From: Bolinopsis microptera
Lineage: Eukaryota > Ctenophora > Tentaculata > Lobata > Bolinopsidae
Assembly (NCBI RefSeq): GCF_026151205.1
Contig: NC_087083.1
Coordinates: 2,048,501-2,112,500, forward strand
Direction of reading: 5' to 3'
Length of the DNA stretch: 64,000 nt
Part shown: one piece after another, positions 34,185 to 48,239 of the stretch
Layout: each line of letters starts with the position of its first letter
Numbering within the stretch: position 1 is the stretch's first letter
Program-made: the position numbers and the translations under genes
Notes under the pieces: generated by a model
What the model saw: only the letters and a program-made list of their open reading frames with translations
Told to the model about the DNA's origin: nothing
Databases searched by the model: none

Positions 34185-34300
34185 GGGTGGGGGTTGGTGG
34201 GGGGGGGGGGGGGGTTTTGGTTGGGGGGAGGGTTGGTTGGGGGGGGGGGGGGGGGGGTTGGGGGTTGGGGGGGGGGGGGGGATGGGGGGGGGGGGGGTTT
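34185..34300 (+). repeat. G-rich low-complexity tract
   Basis: Almost entirely G with GTTGG breaks. It may be a collapsed or mis-called (GGT)n or GGGTT repeat. The Pro-rich minus frame is an artefact of composition. Confidence 0.85.
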
Positions 34301-37300
34301 TTTTTACTCGCGGAATCGAAGTTATGGCATCCTGTATTTTAATTTGTTTTACATTTTTAAACAAATAATCTCAGAAATAATAAAAATTTTTCGATAAATA
34401 TACAATCAATGTTTACATTTAATTAAAAACGACATAAATTTTTCATGTCCCCCCAGTTAGGTCAGGAAAAAGCTTTCATTCTTAAAAGGTTTTCCCTGTG
34501 ACTCGAAAACCCCCCAGCTCGTTTACATGGGAAGCGTTCTTAGGTTTTGGGGGACGGAGGGTAAGAGTAAGACTCTGCATGGGTTGGGAACCTGTAGTTG
34601 GGGTTAAATTTAAATTAAACTAATTATTTAATCAGTTAAAAAATTTAATTAAAGTTTTGGGGAAATTTTGTTTTTTTAGGTAAAATCTTAATTTTTTTAA
34701 TTTTTATCAAAGTAAAAATGGGGACGTTTTTACAGTGGGGTTTTAAAAGGTAAAAAAACAGTGCCTTAAAATTTCCGGGGTAGGGCCCCCCAATTTTTAA
34801 CCGCCGTGGGGCGTCCCCCACCATAAACCCGCGACGGGCCCCCCCCAAAAAACCAATCACGTTACGTTCCCCAAAACATAAACAATTTAAATTCCCCCCC
34901 TTGGACACCTCACTATCATTCCCCAAAAAAGCAAAGCTGGGTTTTTCATGCAAGCTCTTGTTTAGCCGTAAGGGATGCGCCCCGTCCCGCCAATTTTTTC
35001 GGAAGTGTGGGGAAATTTACCAGTGAGGGCCTCTCTCTGTAAATACTGGTTAGCGTCCTCTGTGCTCCGTTTTTTAAAAGGCAACATCTGGTAAAATGGT
35101 TTAAAAATTTTTAAAAAAGTTTTTAAAATGTTTACAAGCAATTTATGTCAAAATAGTTTAATATGTTAATAAAAGTTTTAAATGTTACTAGTCATAAATT
35201 TTAAAATCTAAAGTCGAAAATTACAGGTCGATAGTTTTTAAGTAAAAAAGTCAAAAAAAATTAATATTCACATAGTCGATTTTTTTAAATTAAGTCGAAA
35301 ACGCTGGGGTAAAAAATTGGTTACTTAAAATTAATGAATTTGGGGTTGGAAAAATCACATACCCTTTTTGATGGGGGGGGAGGTTTAGGGTACTTTAAAA
35401 GGGGGGGGTTTCCAGCTTTTGTAACTTCCCCCAAATGTGCTCTTATACAGCGACTCCGAGTTCTCCATTCCCCCCACCGAACCTTTAAAAAATGAAAAAA
35501 AACCTAAAATTTTTTTTTTCTTTTTTAAAATTTTAAAATTGGGGAATTTCAAAAAAGTACGTCTTAAAGTATTCCACTTGTTCCCCGTTTTAAGTGATAT
35601 AAACGTATTAAACCCCGGGTTTAAATTTAAACCCGAACAATCGTGAAAATACCCAAAGAAAGATTTGTTACTTAAAAAGAGGTTTTTTATCTGGTGCTTT
35701 GCCGTCCCCCCCCGGGGAGTTGTCCGGGGGTCGGGGGGGCCCTTTTTTTTTTTCCCCCCCCCCATAGCTTGGTTTTTTTACGTATCTGAAAAAAAAACAA
35801 GGATTATTTTTAGGTTAAACATATTTGGGCAGATAAGACATGGATTTACGAGGAGACACGATTAGTCTATGGAAATTTTAATTTTTTGTCCGGGGAATAT
35901 CCCCCCTATCCTTTTAAAAAGACAAATATAAAACGAAAAACAAACTTTTTAAAAAAGGGGCAAGAAAAAGTCAAAAAACCCCAAGGAAAAAACCTCAAAT
36001 TACCGAATAGAGTGAACTTCTTTCTCAACTTTCCGGGAATTTCTGGGGTTTAGGAAGGGCTCGAACTCAAGGGTAAAACGATCTTTTTCCGTCGTTATTG
36101 AGGTCGAACAAGGCCACAAATTTTTTTACCCCCCAAAGAAAAAGAGGGTTCCCCCGGGAAACGTTTTTTTTGGACACTTTGAAAGACTGTCGTAGAGTGA
36201 AAAACCCTGAGTGGAGGGTAAACCGGGGGATAAAAAACTTGGTCGAAGGATGACAAAATTTTGTAGTTTTCCTAGAGTTTTAAGGGGGAGTTGAGACGCA
36301 AAAAAAGTAATTTAAATTTTTTTAGAAAAAAAAATTATATTTTAATTTAAAAAAATCTGGTAAACAAAAGAGGGACAAATTTTAAAAAAGATTTAGAGAT
36401 TTTCACAAAAAAAAAAAAAAATTTAAATAATTTTCATTTTGAATAAAAAAGTTACTTTTCCGCGCCCAAAAATTTTTTTTAATACATACCCTGTTCTTTT
36501 CTTGTCCCCAAAAAAGCAAAAAAACTTGTCCCCAAGGTTAACCGAACACGGATCTCGGGATTCCCCGGAACTTTTCTCTCAAGTAACTTTAAAAAACTTC
36601 GGAAAAAAGCGTACTTTTTGAAAACCCATTTTTGAAGTTGGAAACCTGAAAAAACGAGATTTTCTTTTAGACAAGCTCCTGAATCACAGTTTTAGACGAG
36701 CTTTTTACAACTTTAAAAAAAAAATTTTAAAATTTTAGAAACATTTTTATGGTGATTTTTGCCCTTAATAAAGACAAAAAAACATAAAAATTAAAATAAT
36801 CGAGCAAAAAAAACAAAATAATTTTTTAGAAAAAAAACGCACTGGGAAGCGAATCCTTTAAATAAAACCTTTTGGTTGATTATGTACGTATCCCTCCGTT
36901 TTAAAAAGGGAAATTTCCGCGTAGGAACAGGAGAAAAAAATGATTTGTTTTTTCCCGGCACTTTTTTGGTTATGTTTTAATCACCATTTCCTAGGGTAAA
37001 GTTAATAACTTGAAAATGGAATTAAATTTTACCTAAAAATTTTAACAAATGAAGAATTTTTTTACAAACTGGGGACGAAATGAAAGTCTCCAAAAACACT
37101 TTTAAAAACAAAATACATCATGTATTGTCCCCCGTTTCGCCCCTTTTTTTTTAGAAAAGAAACGTTGAAAAATTAAATCTTTACAAAAGTTGTAACACAC
37201 GTTTGTTTTTAAAAAAAATCTATTCAAATTGTTTTTTTTTTTATTTTGACAGATTTTTTTTTGAAGAATGAATGCAATACAATTCGTTTTTCAAAAAAAA

Positions 37301-38732
37301 ATTTCACTCCCTAAAAAAACGTGGGTTTGTTACGTTTTTAATCTTGCTGTGGCTTTTTGTTTTTTTTTTTCCCCGACGAGGTTTTTGGGCTGTTTTAAAA
37401 AAACTTTCTGCATTTTTTAAAAAAAACAGCTTGAGCTTTAGTCTTTTTTTTACTAAAACCCCAATAATGATAGTTCCACCCCTGAGAATTACCCTGTTTT
37501 GAATCGTTCATGAACTGAACATTTGGGGAAAAGAATCGAGTTCCTCAACTTAAAAAACTGGTGGTGAGGTTGGCCCACAGATTTTTCAGTTAGTTTCCCC
37601 CGTCCAACATGTGAAAGTTGCCCCACTGCTTTTATTTATAGTGCATTTGTTTTTCGAAATTGGTATAAAAGCCAATCTGCAAATTTTATTTTGTGCGCGT
37701 TTCCCATGGAAACGCAACCTTAAAGGGTTTTTATCGATAAAATTATCTTTCATAAAAAAAATGTCATTCAAAACGTCGCGCGCACAAAAGATAATTCGAG
37801 CTTTGGTCTTTTTGGTAACAAAAGTTTACAATTTTTTTGTAGTTTTTGGTAACGTGATCCTTTTTTTCATCCTCCACTTTAAAAAGAAAGGATGACCTAT
37901 GAACATATGAATGGCAAATAAAATGAAATAAGGGAAATTGGGAAAAGTGGGTCTAAAAATATGTCAAAATGTCCCTTTCCTTTCCCCCCATCCCCTTCAC
38001 ACTTCGACAATACGACAATACGAACTTTAAAAAAACAGAACCCTTAAACTTTTGAAGGGATCCGCTAACCGAAGTAAATTTGGGTAGCTCGTAGATAATT
38101 CCGTAATTGGGTTTCCTGATCCTTGTATAAATACTTGTTCCTTCGCTTGATGTCGAACCTGCGAAATTTTTCAGTAAAATATACAGTTACGCAACAAAGG
38201 ATTCCGCCCTCTGTTATTTTTTTATCGAAGTTTTGGTTGCTCTTCAAATTTTAGGGTGCAGAAAAAAAAGCAAAAAAATCCCACCGAATTCTTGTGCCCA
38301 CGTGATTGTTAAGTAAGATAAGCGAATGAGTAGACGTAGCAGCGCAGTGTAGAGGGTAGAGCCGACTAATTACTAATTAGTTGAGTAGAAAGCCGACTAA
38401 TTACAAATTTAAAGTTTTGTGGTAGAAGTTCCCGGGTAATATCCAAGAAGCCCGAACCTAAGTTCCTGAGTACTTATTAACATATTACGTAATCATTTTT
38501 TGATACACTCTCACCCCCTGCCCTAATGAACTGTAATCAAAACCCAACCCCCTCCTAACCACCTAACGGCAATATTACGTAATCAAAAGACTGGCCCCCC
38601 ACCCCGGCCCCCCACCTTCAACTTTTGGAAAATCGAGGTTCCCCGATACAATCTCGGAAGGCAAGGTTTCCCTCCCCTTTTTGCAATCCGAGACCCGGGA
38701 GCAATTTAACTACGATAGTCTTAACTAATTGC

Positions 38733-39000
38733 ATCCAAGATACCAAGATAACCAAGATACCAAAAAATCCCAAAGATCCCCAAGATACCAAGATACCAAG
38801 ATAACCCAAGATCCCCCAAGATACCAAGATACCAAAGGGATCCCCAAGATACCAAGATACCAAGATACTAAATTACCAAGATACCAAGAAAAACCAAGAA
38901 AACCAGAAAACCAAGATACCAAGATACCAAAGATACCAAGATCCCCCAAAGATAACCAAGATACCAAGATACCAAGATACCAAGATCCCCAAGAAAACCA
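38733..39000 (+). repeat. 8-bp minisatellite, unit CCAAGATA
   Basis: About 30 units with frequent one-base indels and CCCC expansions, in keeping with the poor consensus around it. Confidence 0.92.
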
Positions 39001-40079
39001 CGAATCCCAAATTCTTTAAACAAATACAAGAAATTTGAATGAAAGAAAATATCATGATTGGGTATGGGGGGTCATATGATTCTGCAAAACCATCAAGTAA
39101 ATACGTTGTTCGGGCTTCTTGGATACCACCAATGTTTTAATTGGGTTTAAAACATAAATTGATCAATAAATTTTGTCAATAAATTGATCAATAAAATTTT
39201 ATAAAATTAAATTTATCAATTAATTTATCAATTATTTATTAATTAATTTACCCAATAAAAATGTTTTCATCGATTAAATAATATTAAAGACAAACCAGAG
39301 CATCCTTGTCCCAAACCCTCAGCAGCAAAAAGATGATGTTATAGGGTTTGAAAATCAGTTTGGTATTTAGGATCCAAGTCGATATTTTTGAATGTTATTT
39401 GCAGGCTTGAAACGGGTTTGACCTGTAAAATCAGTTGAGTAACAGGATTCAAACATTAGAGTTTGGCGGTAAATTGTTTCAGTTTGAGACTTCTTTTTGG
39501 AGTTTGTCACTTTGCGATTACATATTAAAAAAGGAAAACAAAAAATTAGGGTTTAATTTAATCGACCCAATACAAATTAAAATAAAAATTTAAAACGAAT
39601 TATTAAGTAACCCACGTGACATCAACAGGCTTACTTTGGAATATTTTTTTGGTGTTTGAAAAATTCACTACTGTGTATAAGGTTTTTTCCCGGCAAACAT
39701 AGGACCCGAAACTAATATTTGTCTTTATGGTCTCCTGCAATTTTACCAATTATTTTAATGATATTTTATCACAAAAATGTCAAACGTGTAGTATTTTGGG
39801 TAATTTTTTGGTATGATTTAATATCAAACTTAGTTTGAAATAGCTAACCAACAATAAACATTAGAAAATAAAACCTCTGAGTCAATCTGTTATAGTTCAC
39901 TTCCTCTGATTAATGGATTACCGCATCTTTTACATCTTTACAGCATCTTTGGATAAAAGTGTGCCCGGAATAATTATTTTTCCAAACAGCTTGGAAAAAA
40001 ATTGGAAATTCTGAAATGTGCACTTCAAACTGCTTTATTGTACGGCATGCAATTCTATTAAAAGTAATTAAGTAGGCTC

Positions 40080-40530
40080 CAACAGCCAACAGTGCTGCTT
40101 TAATTTTCTACAGTCAGCGTTAAAGTAGGCTCCACAGCTAACAGTGCTGCTTTAAAATTTTCTACAGTCAGGGTTTAAACCACAAAGTGCTTCTAAAAAT
40201 ACAGTGCTGCTTTAATTCTACAGTCAGGGTTAAACACGAGTGCCCCCTAAATAATACGGTGCTAATTTATTTTCTACAGTCGGGTTAAACACGAGTGCTC
40301 TAAATAATACGGTGCTGCTTTTTTTTCTACAGTCAGGGTTAAAACAACGAGTGCTCTAAATAATAGGGGTGCTGATTTAATTTCTAACAGTCAGGGTTAA
40401 ACACGAGTGCTCTAAATAATACGGTGCTGCTTTTTCTACAGTCGGGTTTTTAAACACAAAGTGCTTCTAAATAAAAACGGTGCTGATTTATTTCTACAGT
40501 CAGGTTAAACACGGTGCTCTAAATAATTAC
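40080..40530 (+). repeat. About 50-bp tandem repeat, about nine units
   Basis: The unit contains GTGCTGCTTTAATTTTCTAC, AGTCAGGGTTAAACACGAG and TGCTCTAAATAATACG. Units differ by homopolymer length. A single related piece (GTGCTGATTTAAATTCCTGC) lies at 50941. Confidence 0.88.
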
Positions 40531-41700
40531 CTGATGCTTTTTGCCTTGGTTTATCTGCAAATGTCAAAATAATGAAAACCTAGCTTATTCCAAATTGAAG
40601 TGAAAAACAACAAAGACTTTTCATAGCAATCCTCTTGAATTAACGCCATCGAAAATATCTCCCGGGGAAAGGTTTTCAAAAACCCCACAAGTGGACAACC
40701 CAAAGTAAATTTTAAACAACCTGTTTCACTTGAAAGGAGGTCCCTCAAAAGCCGGGCCCCCCCCGTCCAGGCTTTTGGTATCGTTCAGCTTTTTGTGGTA
40801 GTACAAGAACGTCATAGTCGTATAGTTTTCGCCCCCAGGGATTCGTTTTTTTCCCAAATTTTTCATTATTTCCCTCTTAAAGGGAAAACAATCCCAATGC
40901 AAAAGAAAAAAGTTTATATATAAATATTCAAAGTTTGGGACTTTTTGTTTATCAGCTTACCTTTCTTCAGAACGTTTGACACTTGTTAGTAAATTCTTGA
41001 TGAGCTCTCTTTTGGGGTCTTTAAACCGTAAAGTAAAGACAATTGCTTCGTTTCTTTTTACATAACTACCTTAAAGGTAAAGTGTCCACTGTTCTCTTTA
41101 TACTTATTCCTTAATGTTCCTTACAGCGATCCAAGTGTATTTCGGTGGGGTGGCCAAAGAATTCCACTATTTTTTTTGGTTAATTGCGTTCCCTGACAGC
41201 AAGTAATTAAACATCGTAATTATAGTCCGTAATAAGATGATGAATTCTGCTTTACAGAATGTAACCGGAAAGGCTCAGCCCAACGTCCTAAATAAAAGAG
41301 TGAAATATGTAGTACCAAAATTACCATTAAAAGAAACTAAATGGGATTTTCCTACAGACAGAATTATTAAAGGGTAAAAACCATAAAAATACCATCAGTA
41401 ATGCAAATGATGCTAAAAAAACTGCATCTGCTTTGGTTTTAATTTTACAAAACCCGCTTAAAACAAGAAACGATAAAAAGTTTTGGGGACCGATTTTTTC
41501 AGTAAAGTGCCGATAAAACTCTGCCGAAGCAAAATTTAATTTTTTAAATTTTAAAAATCGTTAAGTGCAGTGGTTTTAAAATGGTACTTTTTGCAAATTT
41601 ATTTTGGTCACTTATCCACTGCAGAATATATTAAAAATATATGAAGTGTATAACAAGTTTTTAATTTGATCACGGCCCCCACAGCTCTAGTCCCCCCCCC

Positions 41701-42052
41701 GTTAAACTAGTAAGTAAGTCGTAGTGGGTCCAATTTGACATTTTGTTGCAGGTCCATCGAGCAGGTTCATACTTTTGCACCTTTTTAACTGCAACAGTGA
41801 AACCCGTCCGAAGGCAGAAGTTGCACTAGTGTGGTTTAAATTTTGGTATACCGTCATATGAGACAATTCATAAAATTGATTTTGAATGTTCTTCGTAGTT
41901 TCATAATCAAATGCGAATTATTTGATAATATCATTGTGTAATTTGCTGTATAATTCTTATTCTAATGTTTAAGTACAATCAAGGTTGAACCACGGTTATA
42001 ATACATGTATTATGTATATTTAGCCTATATGCTTTAAATCACAACAGAGAGA

Positions 42053-42086
<34 letters not shown>

Positions 42087-42870
42087 TCCTTGTTATAATA
42101 GGAATCAGGATTCATGACTGTATTTAGCATGTTATTATACCGGAGTCCAGAAATTTAATTAAGGCCAAATCACTCCTAAATCCCTAGAGACAGGGTGAAG
42201 TACTAGCATGAGTACTATCATAGATGAAGACTGAAGAGATGGTTTTTTATTTCTTTTAGAGGACATGCACAAAAGTTTCTTCTTCTGTGCAAAATTCTAA
42301 AAATGTTGTCTCCTATTTCTATCCTTTTTTCTACAACCCTAAAACTAGCTAAAATTGGTCAGAACGGACGGTCGGTTTTAGGTCAATTTTCAGTGTTTTT
42401 TTTTGTCCCCGTTGCAACGGGGGATTTCGCCAAGTTTAAAATATATAATATAGATAATGATAATTTGAATTCCAAAAAGTTCCAATTTAATCAGATTTAC
42501 AAAATGGGCAGAATATTTTCGAACATCATAAAACAATATTTGTGCTTGCTGCCGCAATAATACCAATAATCAATATGTAAGCTTGGTTTTGTATCTGTTG
42601 AGCTCCTAATTCCTACAAAGATCTATGCCACTTCAATAGATATTTGGTCTACAGTTTTGTGACGATACAAGGATACAAAAGTGGTAATTACTCTATTGAA
42701 TACATAATAGTAGTAGTGACCCTGGTCATTAGGAAAGTTCGCACGAGATGGACCACGTTTTTACCAATTTAACTTTAGAAGATTGTCACAGCAAGAACTT
42801 TTAAGATAGGTATAATATTTCACATGTCTATAGTTCAACTAATTGAGTTTCGATTAATAAAATTTGTGAA
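41701..42870. other. No gene seen
   Basis: Consensus quality recovers here. Contains a (GA)n tract at about 42049-42086. Open frames are short and unsupported. Confidence 0.5.
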
Positions 42871-43530
42871 GCATTTAGTCGAGGGCAAATTGAGGCTAAC
42901 GAGTCATTTTACATTTTGTATTCTAATGACAGCTTCCAAGTATGTAAGAAAAGTATGAACGTGTTCAATCGATTCGTCAGATCGAACTCTTTCAGAATCC
43001 GAAGAGAAGAGGGAAATTTTTTCGCTAATTGAGGGGGAAATGGGGCTAACAAGTCATTACTAAGTTATGAATTATATTTGAATAATAACGTCTATCAAAG
43101 TATCCTCCGACCTAAAATACATGAGATGGATGCTCTAGGTTGAAGGCTGGCCCAGCCGACCCATGTTTTCCTTCTAATGGAGGGTAAAGTGAGGCTAACA
43201 AATCTTTTTTATTTTCGAATTATGTTTGAACAATAACGTCCTTTAAACTATCCTTTGCCCTGAGCTGGTCATGGTATACATTATATGGATACTTTAGGTC
43301 GATGGTAGACTCCACCTACCCTTTCTGTCTTTTGATGGAGGGTAAAATAAGGCTAACTATCAAGGTTTTGTTCATTTATTTTTCTACTGCTTCTTCGGAC
43401 TAGCCCTTCAAATTGTTTCTGTTTAACCTGTATTCATGAATAGTTGATGATCATATACTAAGCTGACATGAGTTTTGAGAGGTGAGATTGAGGTTAACTC
43501 CTGTCACGCTTATTTTAATATTTGATAGTT
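42871..43530 (+). repeat. Degenerate tandem repeat of about 150 bp
   Basis: A block GAGGGTAAA(G/A)TGAGGCTAAC is found at about 42880, 43030, 43180, 43335 and more weakly at 43480. It is followed each time by sequence like GAATTATGTTTGAACAATAACG and a region with GGTCGATGGTAGACT-type sequence. At least four units are recognisable. Confidence 0.75.
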
Positions 43531-46500
43531 TTAATGTTGAAAGCTTTCATTTACTACAGTATGAGTCCACTTTTGAGCTATATTACAGCAACTTATTATT
43601 TTCATAATCGTACATTACAAAACAATTTGTACTGCTTTTCTAGAGCTTCTTAACAGTTGTTCTACTATGCACTATGATTTTCAGAAACTGAGAAAAATTT
43701 ATACTTATAATATATTTTAAAATATTTCCTTGCGTTTGAGATGTGTTAAGCGAAATAAAAACTTCCCTTGTAAAACTTTCTCAAACATTTTTATTAGACT
43801 TCATAGTTTAGAGCCTAATTTGGCATGATATCAGATGTGATATCTCATGGCCCCATGTGCATGGCATGGAGAGCATTGCCAACGCAATTGGCCAGAGAGC
43901 TCCATAGAAGTAAGGGGCCTACTCTAGCCAACAGTTCTACTACATTTCCTTCCTCAACTTCATTTTTCTTCATCTAACTGCTGCTGCTGCTCAGCAACTA
44001 CTTGACAGCTGGCACAAATGACGTTTTTTTTTCCCCGCGTAGGTTTTATCTGTTTTAGCCTCAATTTTGCCCTCAAGGAGGGTCTAGCCAACAGTTTCTA
44101 CTACTCTACTAACTACCAAGGACTTAATTACCTGAGAAGTCTCACGACAAATAGTACAATGGCACGAAAAATTCCTGGAGGCGGGAAAATGGTACATTTA
44201 TAGTTTTACGACTAAATCTTTTCCTTGCTTTGGAGATAGTCAATCCTTACAATTATTACAAGGGGGCTCATGTATTTTTTTTTTTTATTAATTAAGATTT
44301 CAGTTGACATAAGAAATGGTTTAAAGACCAGGTAGAGTTCAGTAATGATAAATTCAGAGGTCCTCGCAGATTAGTTAGCAAGTCCTCGCTCGATCCACAG
44401 AGCTGCACCCTTTCAGATCGGCAATATGACTTTGATGCAAAGCTGCAAAATTTTACATTTTTTGTGTTCTACTTTGGTTTGTGAAATCCCATCGATACTC
44501 GTAGATTTATTGGCAACGTCTTCATTGTTTCACTGGCTACTTGTTAAATATTGCGAGATCGGAGACTTTGAGGCCACTCAATCAGAGTCCCTTACAACAA
44601 ACATACGTGCTCAAAACGTACTTCATACCAAGCTAAAGGACAAACATTGAATCGTACAATGATATGACAAATTCCTGAAATAACCAGAAACCTTACCTAT
44701 CACGATAACAATAGTCTCCTAGACCGTACTTCTTGATGATCAACCCTCATGCGAATTGCTCTTCTCGATAACGTTTTTGATGTTATTTAATAATTATATG
44801 GTCCGTTCCGGAATCATATTATACACTGTGATAATAACCACAAGGGTTGTTTCAATTCGATACAATCTAAATCAAATCGATACAAAGCGATACATCCCAT
44901 TACGAATCGCATGCAATTCAAACATATCGTCATAACATAATATCAAATTGTGTCATTCACGTGCGCAATTACGAATAAACCATTTTAATTTGGTTGGATG
45001 TAACGGTCCTTAGCTCATAAATATAAATAAAATATACCAAGCTCCATAAGGAGAGGAACGAGGTCTAAATGTACCAAGAAGGCTCAAGCAAAAATGGTCC
45101 AACGGACCATTACAGTAAAGAATTTCGGAAGTATCAGTAGAGTCAGCATGTTATTCAATAGATCACAATATCTGCTCCAGTTCAATACTTGCAGTTGAAT
45201 AAAGTTTGTAATTCAACCAATAATGTAAGATAATACAACCTCAAACATGACAGTAGTTATCGACTGAATGTGTACAAATACTGAAACTGATAAGTAGACA
45301 GGGAAATCCGTCTGAAAAAATCGATTTGCTGACCACACGAAAGCTTCAGAGGATTTTTTTACTTTTGAGTCCAGTTATAGGTGCCCTCTATGGCTGACCA
45401 ACTTTTCCCAACTTTTCCACGTGTCTTAAGGCCATTTTTTGCCACTTTACCTCGTTTTACCACCTTCTTGTTGTGTCGAATATCTGCAATTTGTAATCCG
45501 CGCTGGGCAACACTTGGGGCACACTTGGTGGGCACACTTGGGGCAACACTTGGGGCAACACGGGGGCACAAAAGTAATTTCCCTGGGCACACGTGGGGAC
45601 AGAATACGGTTGGGGACCCCAAGAGGGCCCCATAGGCCCAAACTGTGTCCCAAGTGTGCCCAGCGCATACCAAATTGCCCTAGAGTGCTCGGTTCAATTC
45701 CGACAAGTCTTAATACTTGACTTCGCTTATTATCACTAAAGCTACAAGTAGCGATCAACGTAATCAACTGACATAGGGTCATCGTGATGCTAGAAATGGG
45801 GGTTCTGTGAGTAGATCTCAGCTAGGGTATAGCTGGGGTTCACCGCAACAGCAGCAACTCCTAGTCCTTGCAATGAACCACTACTCTTAGCGGGACCCGA
45901 CTAATGAACAATCACATTTGTTGATTTTATCACCATGCGATATCAGTCCTTGAAAGTCTGTAAGAAAAGTCATAATCCATCATGGCCGAAAAACTAATTG
46001 GTGAGAAATGTTAGATGTGAAATCCTTACTTAGCTTCAATCAACTTATAATATTTATAGGCTTAAACAAAGGCTTGCATATAATGTACAGAGTGACATCG
46101 GGTGTAGATTTGAGTCCTGTACGGAACCTAGGTATTCAGAGCCTTGGTTAACTTGCCGTACAGCAAGGTCACCACACTTTAGCCCGGCGAGCACATAACC
46201 CCACTACAACTCCATGACAAATGTTTTTTCATTTATACCGAGCCGATTCACAATTAATATCCTTGTGTTTGGAGAAGAGCTCGTTAGAACTGCTTCCCTT
46301 TCCCTTCAGTAGCCCACAGTCTCTCGAGTTTCGTAACTGCCAGAAGAAACGCTCTTAAACATTTACTAGTCTCGGTGATTATAATTTAGTTTCATCGGGT
46401 TTGTCTTGTAAGGTATTGTTATCTATGTTGACTAGAGTTTTCGCTTTGCGTTAATTGTAGGATAAGCTTTATTGTGTCAAAATGGCACACAATCTTGCTT

Positions 46501-47149
46501 ATTCCGTTGCCAGGTGTTGTAACCAGGTAAGGTCCAAGAGGCTAGACTTTGAAGATCATCCAGGGTTCCAGGGTTCCAGGACGGTGTCCAATTCTTGAAT
46601 TTTCTGAAATCTGTAATGGAGAGGCGAAGAATTTCAACATTAGACCAAGTCTCGTCAACTCTAAGGCATCGCAAGTGGATCTCCCCAGGAACTAATGGAA
46701 GTAAAATTATAACCTCGTTTGGGAGCGTTGGCTGAGTCCAAAGACTGCAGCGGACAACTCATGCCCGGGTTCGCCACCCAATAGTGCGCTTAGGGGTAAT
46801 GGTAGAATGACTTAATTTGAGAGTTTTTAGGCGAGGTCAGAGGTGTCTTTAGCTTTTATTTACTTCGAGATAGAAAGGGGGGACAAGTGAGAACAAATTC
46901 GTAATCTAATGTTAAAACTTTTGTGAGGATAGTAGAAATGACTACTTGCCACAAAAATGAGTCCACAGTATGAGATTCCTGTAACCCTCAGTACTGAACT
47001 CACAAACTCAAAACGTCTAATCATGTGGGACTTTAGATCATGGCCCAAGAACAGAAACCCCAGACTCAATGTCAAGAATCTAGACCAAGCCCTAAGACCT
47101 AAGGTCTGAAGCCTAAAAGTCAAGAGGGCAAATTGGTCGTTTAGCTCCG
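43531..47149. other. No gene seen
   Basis: Only short frames. A partial repeat of TCTAGCCAACAGTTCTACTA occurs at about 43923 and 44084. A CTTGGGGCAACA repeat is listed separately. Confidence 0.45.
45505..45665 (+). repeat. Short degenerate repeat of CTTGGGGCACA type
   Basis: Five to seven imperfect units (ACTTGGGGCAACA, GGGCACACTTGG), with inverted CCAAGTGTGCCC at the right end. Confidence 0.7.
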
Positions 47150-47194
47150 GACAGTCTAAGCAACGCTAGCCACGTCCTTGCAAACAACAAAAGA

Positions 47195-47325
47195 ATACGC
47201 TATGCAACGTCCTATGCAACGTCCCCAGCACAATGAACACTCGATGCACACTCCCTGCACGTCATCATGCAACGTCTTATGCAACGTCCCTATGCAACGT
47301 CTTTCAACGCCCCTGCACAGTACCA
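47195..47325 (+). repeat. Interrupted 11-bp repeat TATGCAACGTC
   Basis: Five copies in 130 bp, separated by related TGCACxxCC sequence. Confidence 0.75.
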
Positions 47326-47329
47326 TATG

Positions 47330-47965
47330 ACCACCGGCTACTAGCCACTTTTGTAATAACAGCTCCTCAACTTCACATTACTAACCCGGCTACTAACCGC
47401 ACTTGAAAAGTTGGGTCACTAGCCGGCTTACTAACCGGCTACTAGCCGCTAGTGACCACAAATTGCCTACTAACCGCTACAATCTGTGCATGCACTAGCC
47501 GGCTATTAGCCGGCTCTTAAAGCAGGCGCGGCACGACTGCTATACCGTTCCAAACCGGCTACTAAGCCGCACTTAGAAAGCGGTCACTACCGCTACTAAC
47601 CGCTACTAACCGCTAGGTAACCCCAACCAATGGCTTACTAACCGTCACTAGCCGGCTCTTAAGCGGACCACTACCGTCACCGAAAAAGCGGTCGCTAGCC
47701 GCACTAACCCGCTACTAACCCTATAAACCACAAGTGCTACTAACCCGCTACTAAACCGGTCTCTAGCCGGCTATTAGCCGACTCTAAAGCAGACCTACTA
47801 GTAGCCGGTTCCAAACCGTGTCCAAACCGGCTACTACCGCACTCTTAGAAGGCGGTCCACTAGCCGCTACTAACCGCTACTAACCGGTCTAGTACCCACC
47901 AGGGCTACAACCGGTCACTAGCCGGCCTTAAGCGGACCTACTATACCGGTTCCAAACCTACTACT
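47330..47965 (+). repeat. Degenerate 10-12-bp repeat around CTACTAACCGG
   Basis: More than thirty recognisable CTA(C/G)TAACCG or ACTAGCCGG units, many with one-base indels. Probably a minisatellite with consensus errors. Confidence 0.9.
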
Positions 47966-48239
47966 ATGTTGTACTATAATCTGTAGATAATCTGTCCACT
48001 CTGTAAGCGCTTCTAACACGTCCGAATGCAGGCAGTACATCTGAGGAGAAGGTCGGGACTAAGTTCCTTCTGGAGGCAAGATTTGAGGAATGTGAACCGT
48101 AGACCCACAGTGAACGAATTTAGGACAGGTGTAGGAGCGGTATATCTGTTTCCTTGTCCTGGTCCGCATGTTGATTAAGAGTAAAGAATGATTATAGTAA
48201 AACGAGTAAAGAGCTAGCTGTGATACACACTAGATGTCT

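Larger units (their letters stand above)
33822..41700. other. Low-quality consensus region, no supported gene
   Basis: Runs of G, C, T and A of 4-15 bases are far denser than in flanking DNA (for example 34185-34300 and 35700-35765), and no frame stays coding-like. This pattern suggests poorly polished long-read sequence, possibly over a repeat. Genes here cannot be excluded, because frames would be destroyed. Confidence 0.7.

Noticed and set aside
34167-34364. Proline-rich protein frame
   Set aside because: It comes entirely from a poly-G tract in a region of doubtful consensus.
38725-39055. Frames rich in SWYLGILVSWYLG or KIPRYQDTK repeats
   Set aside because: Products of the 8-bp CCAAGATA minisatellite.
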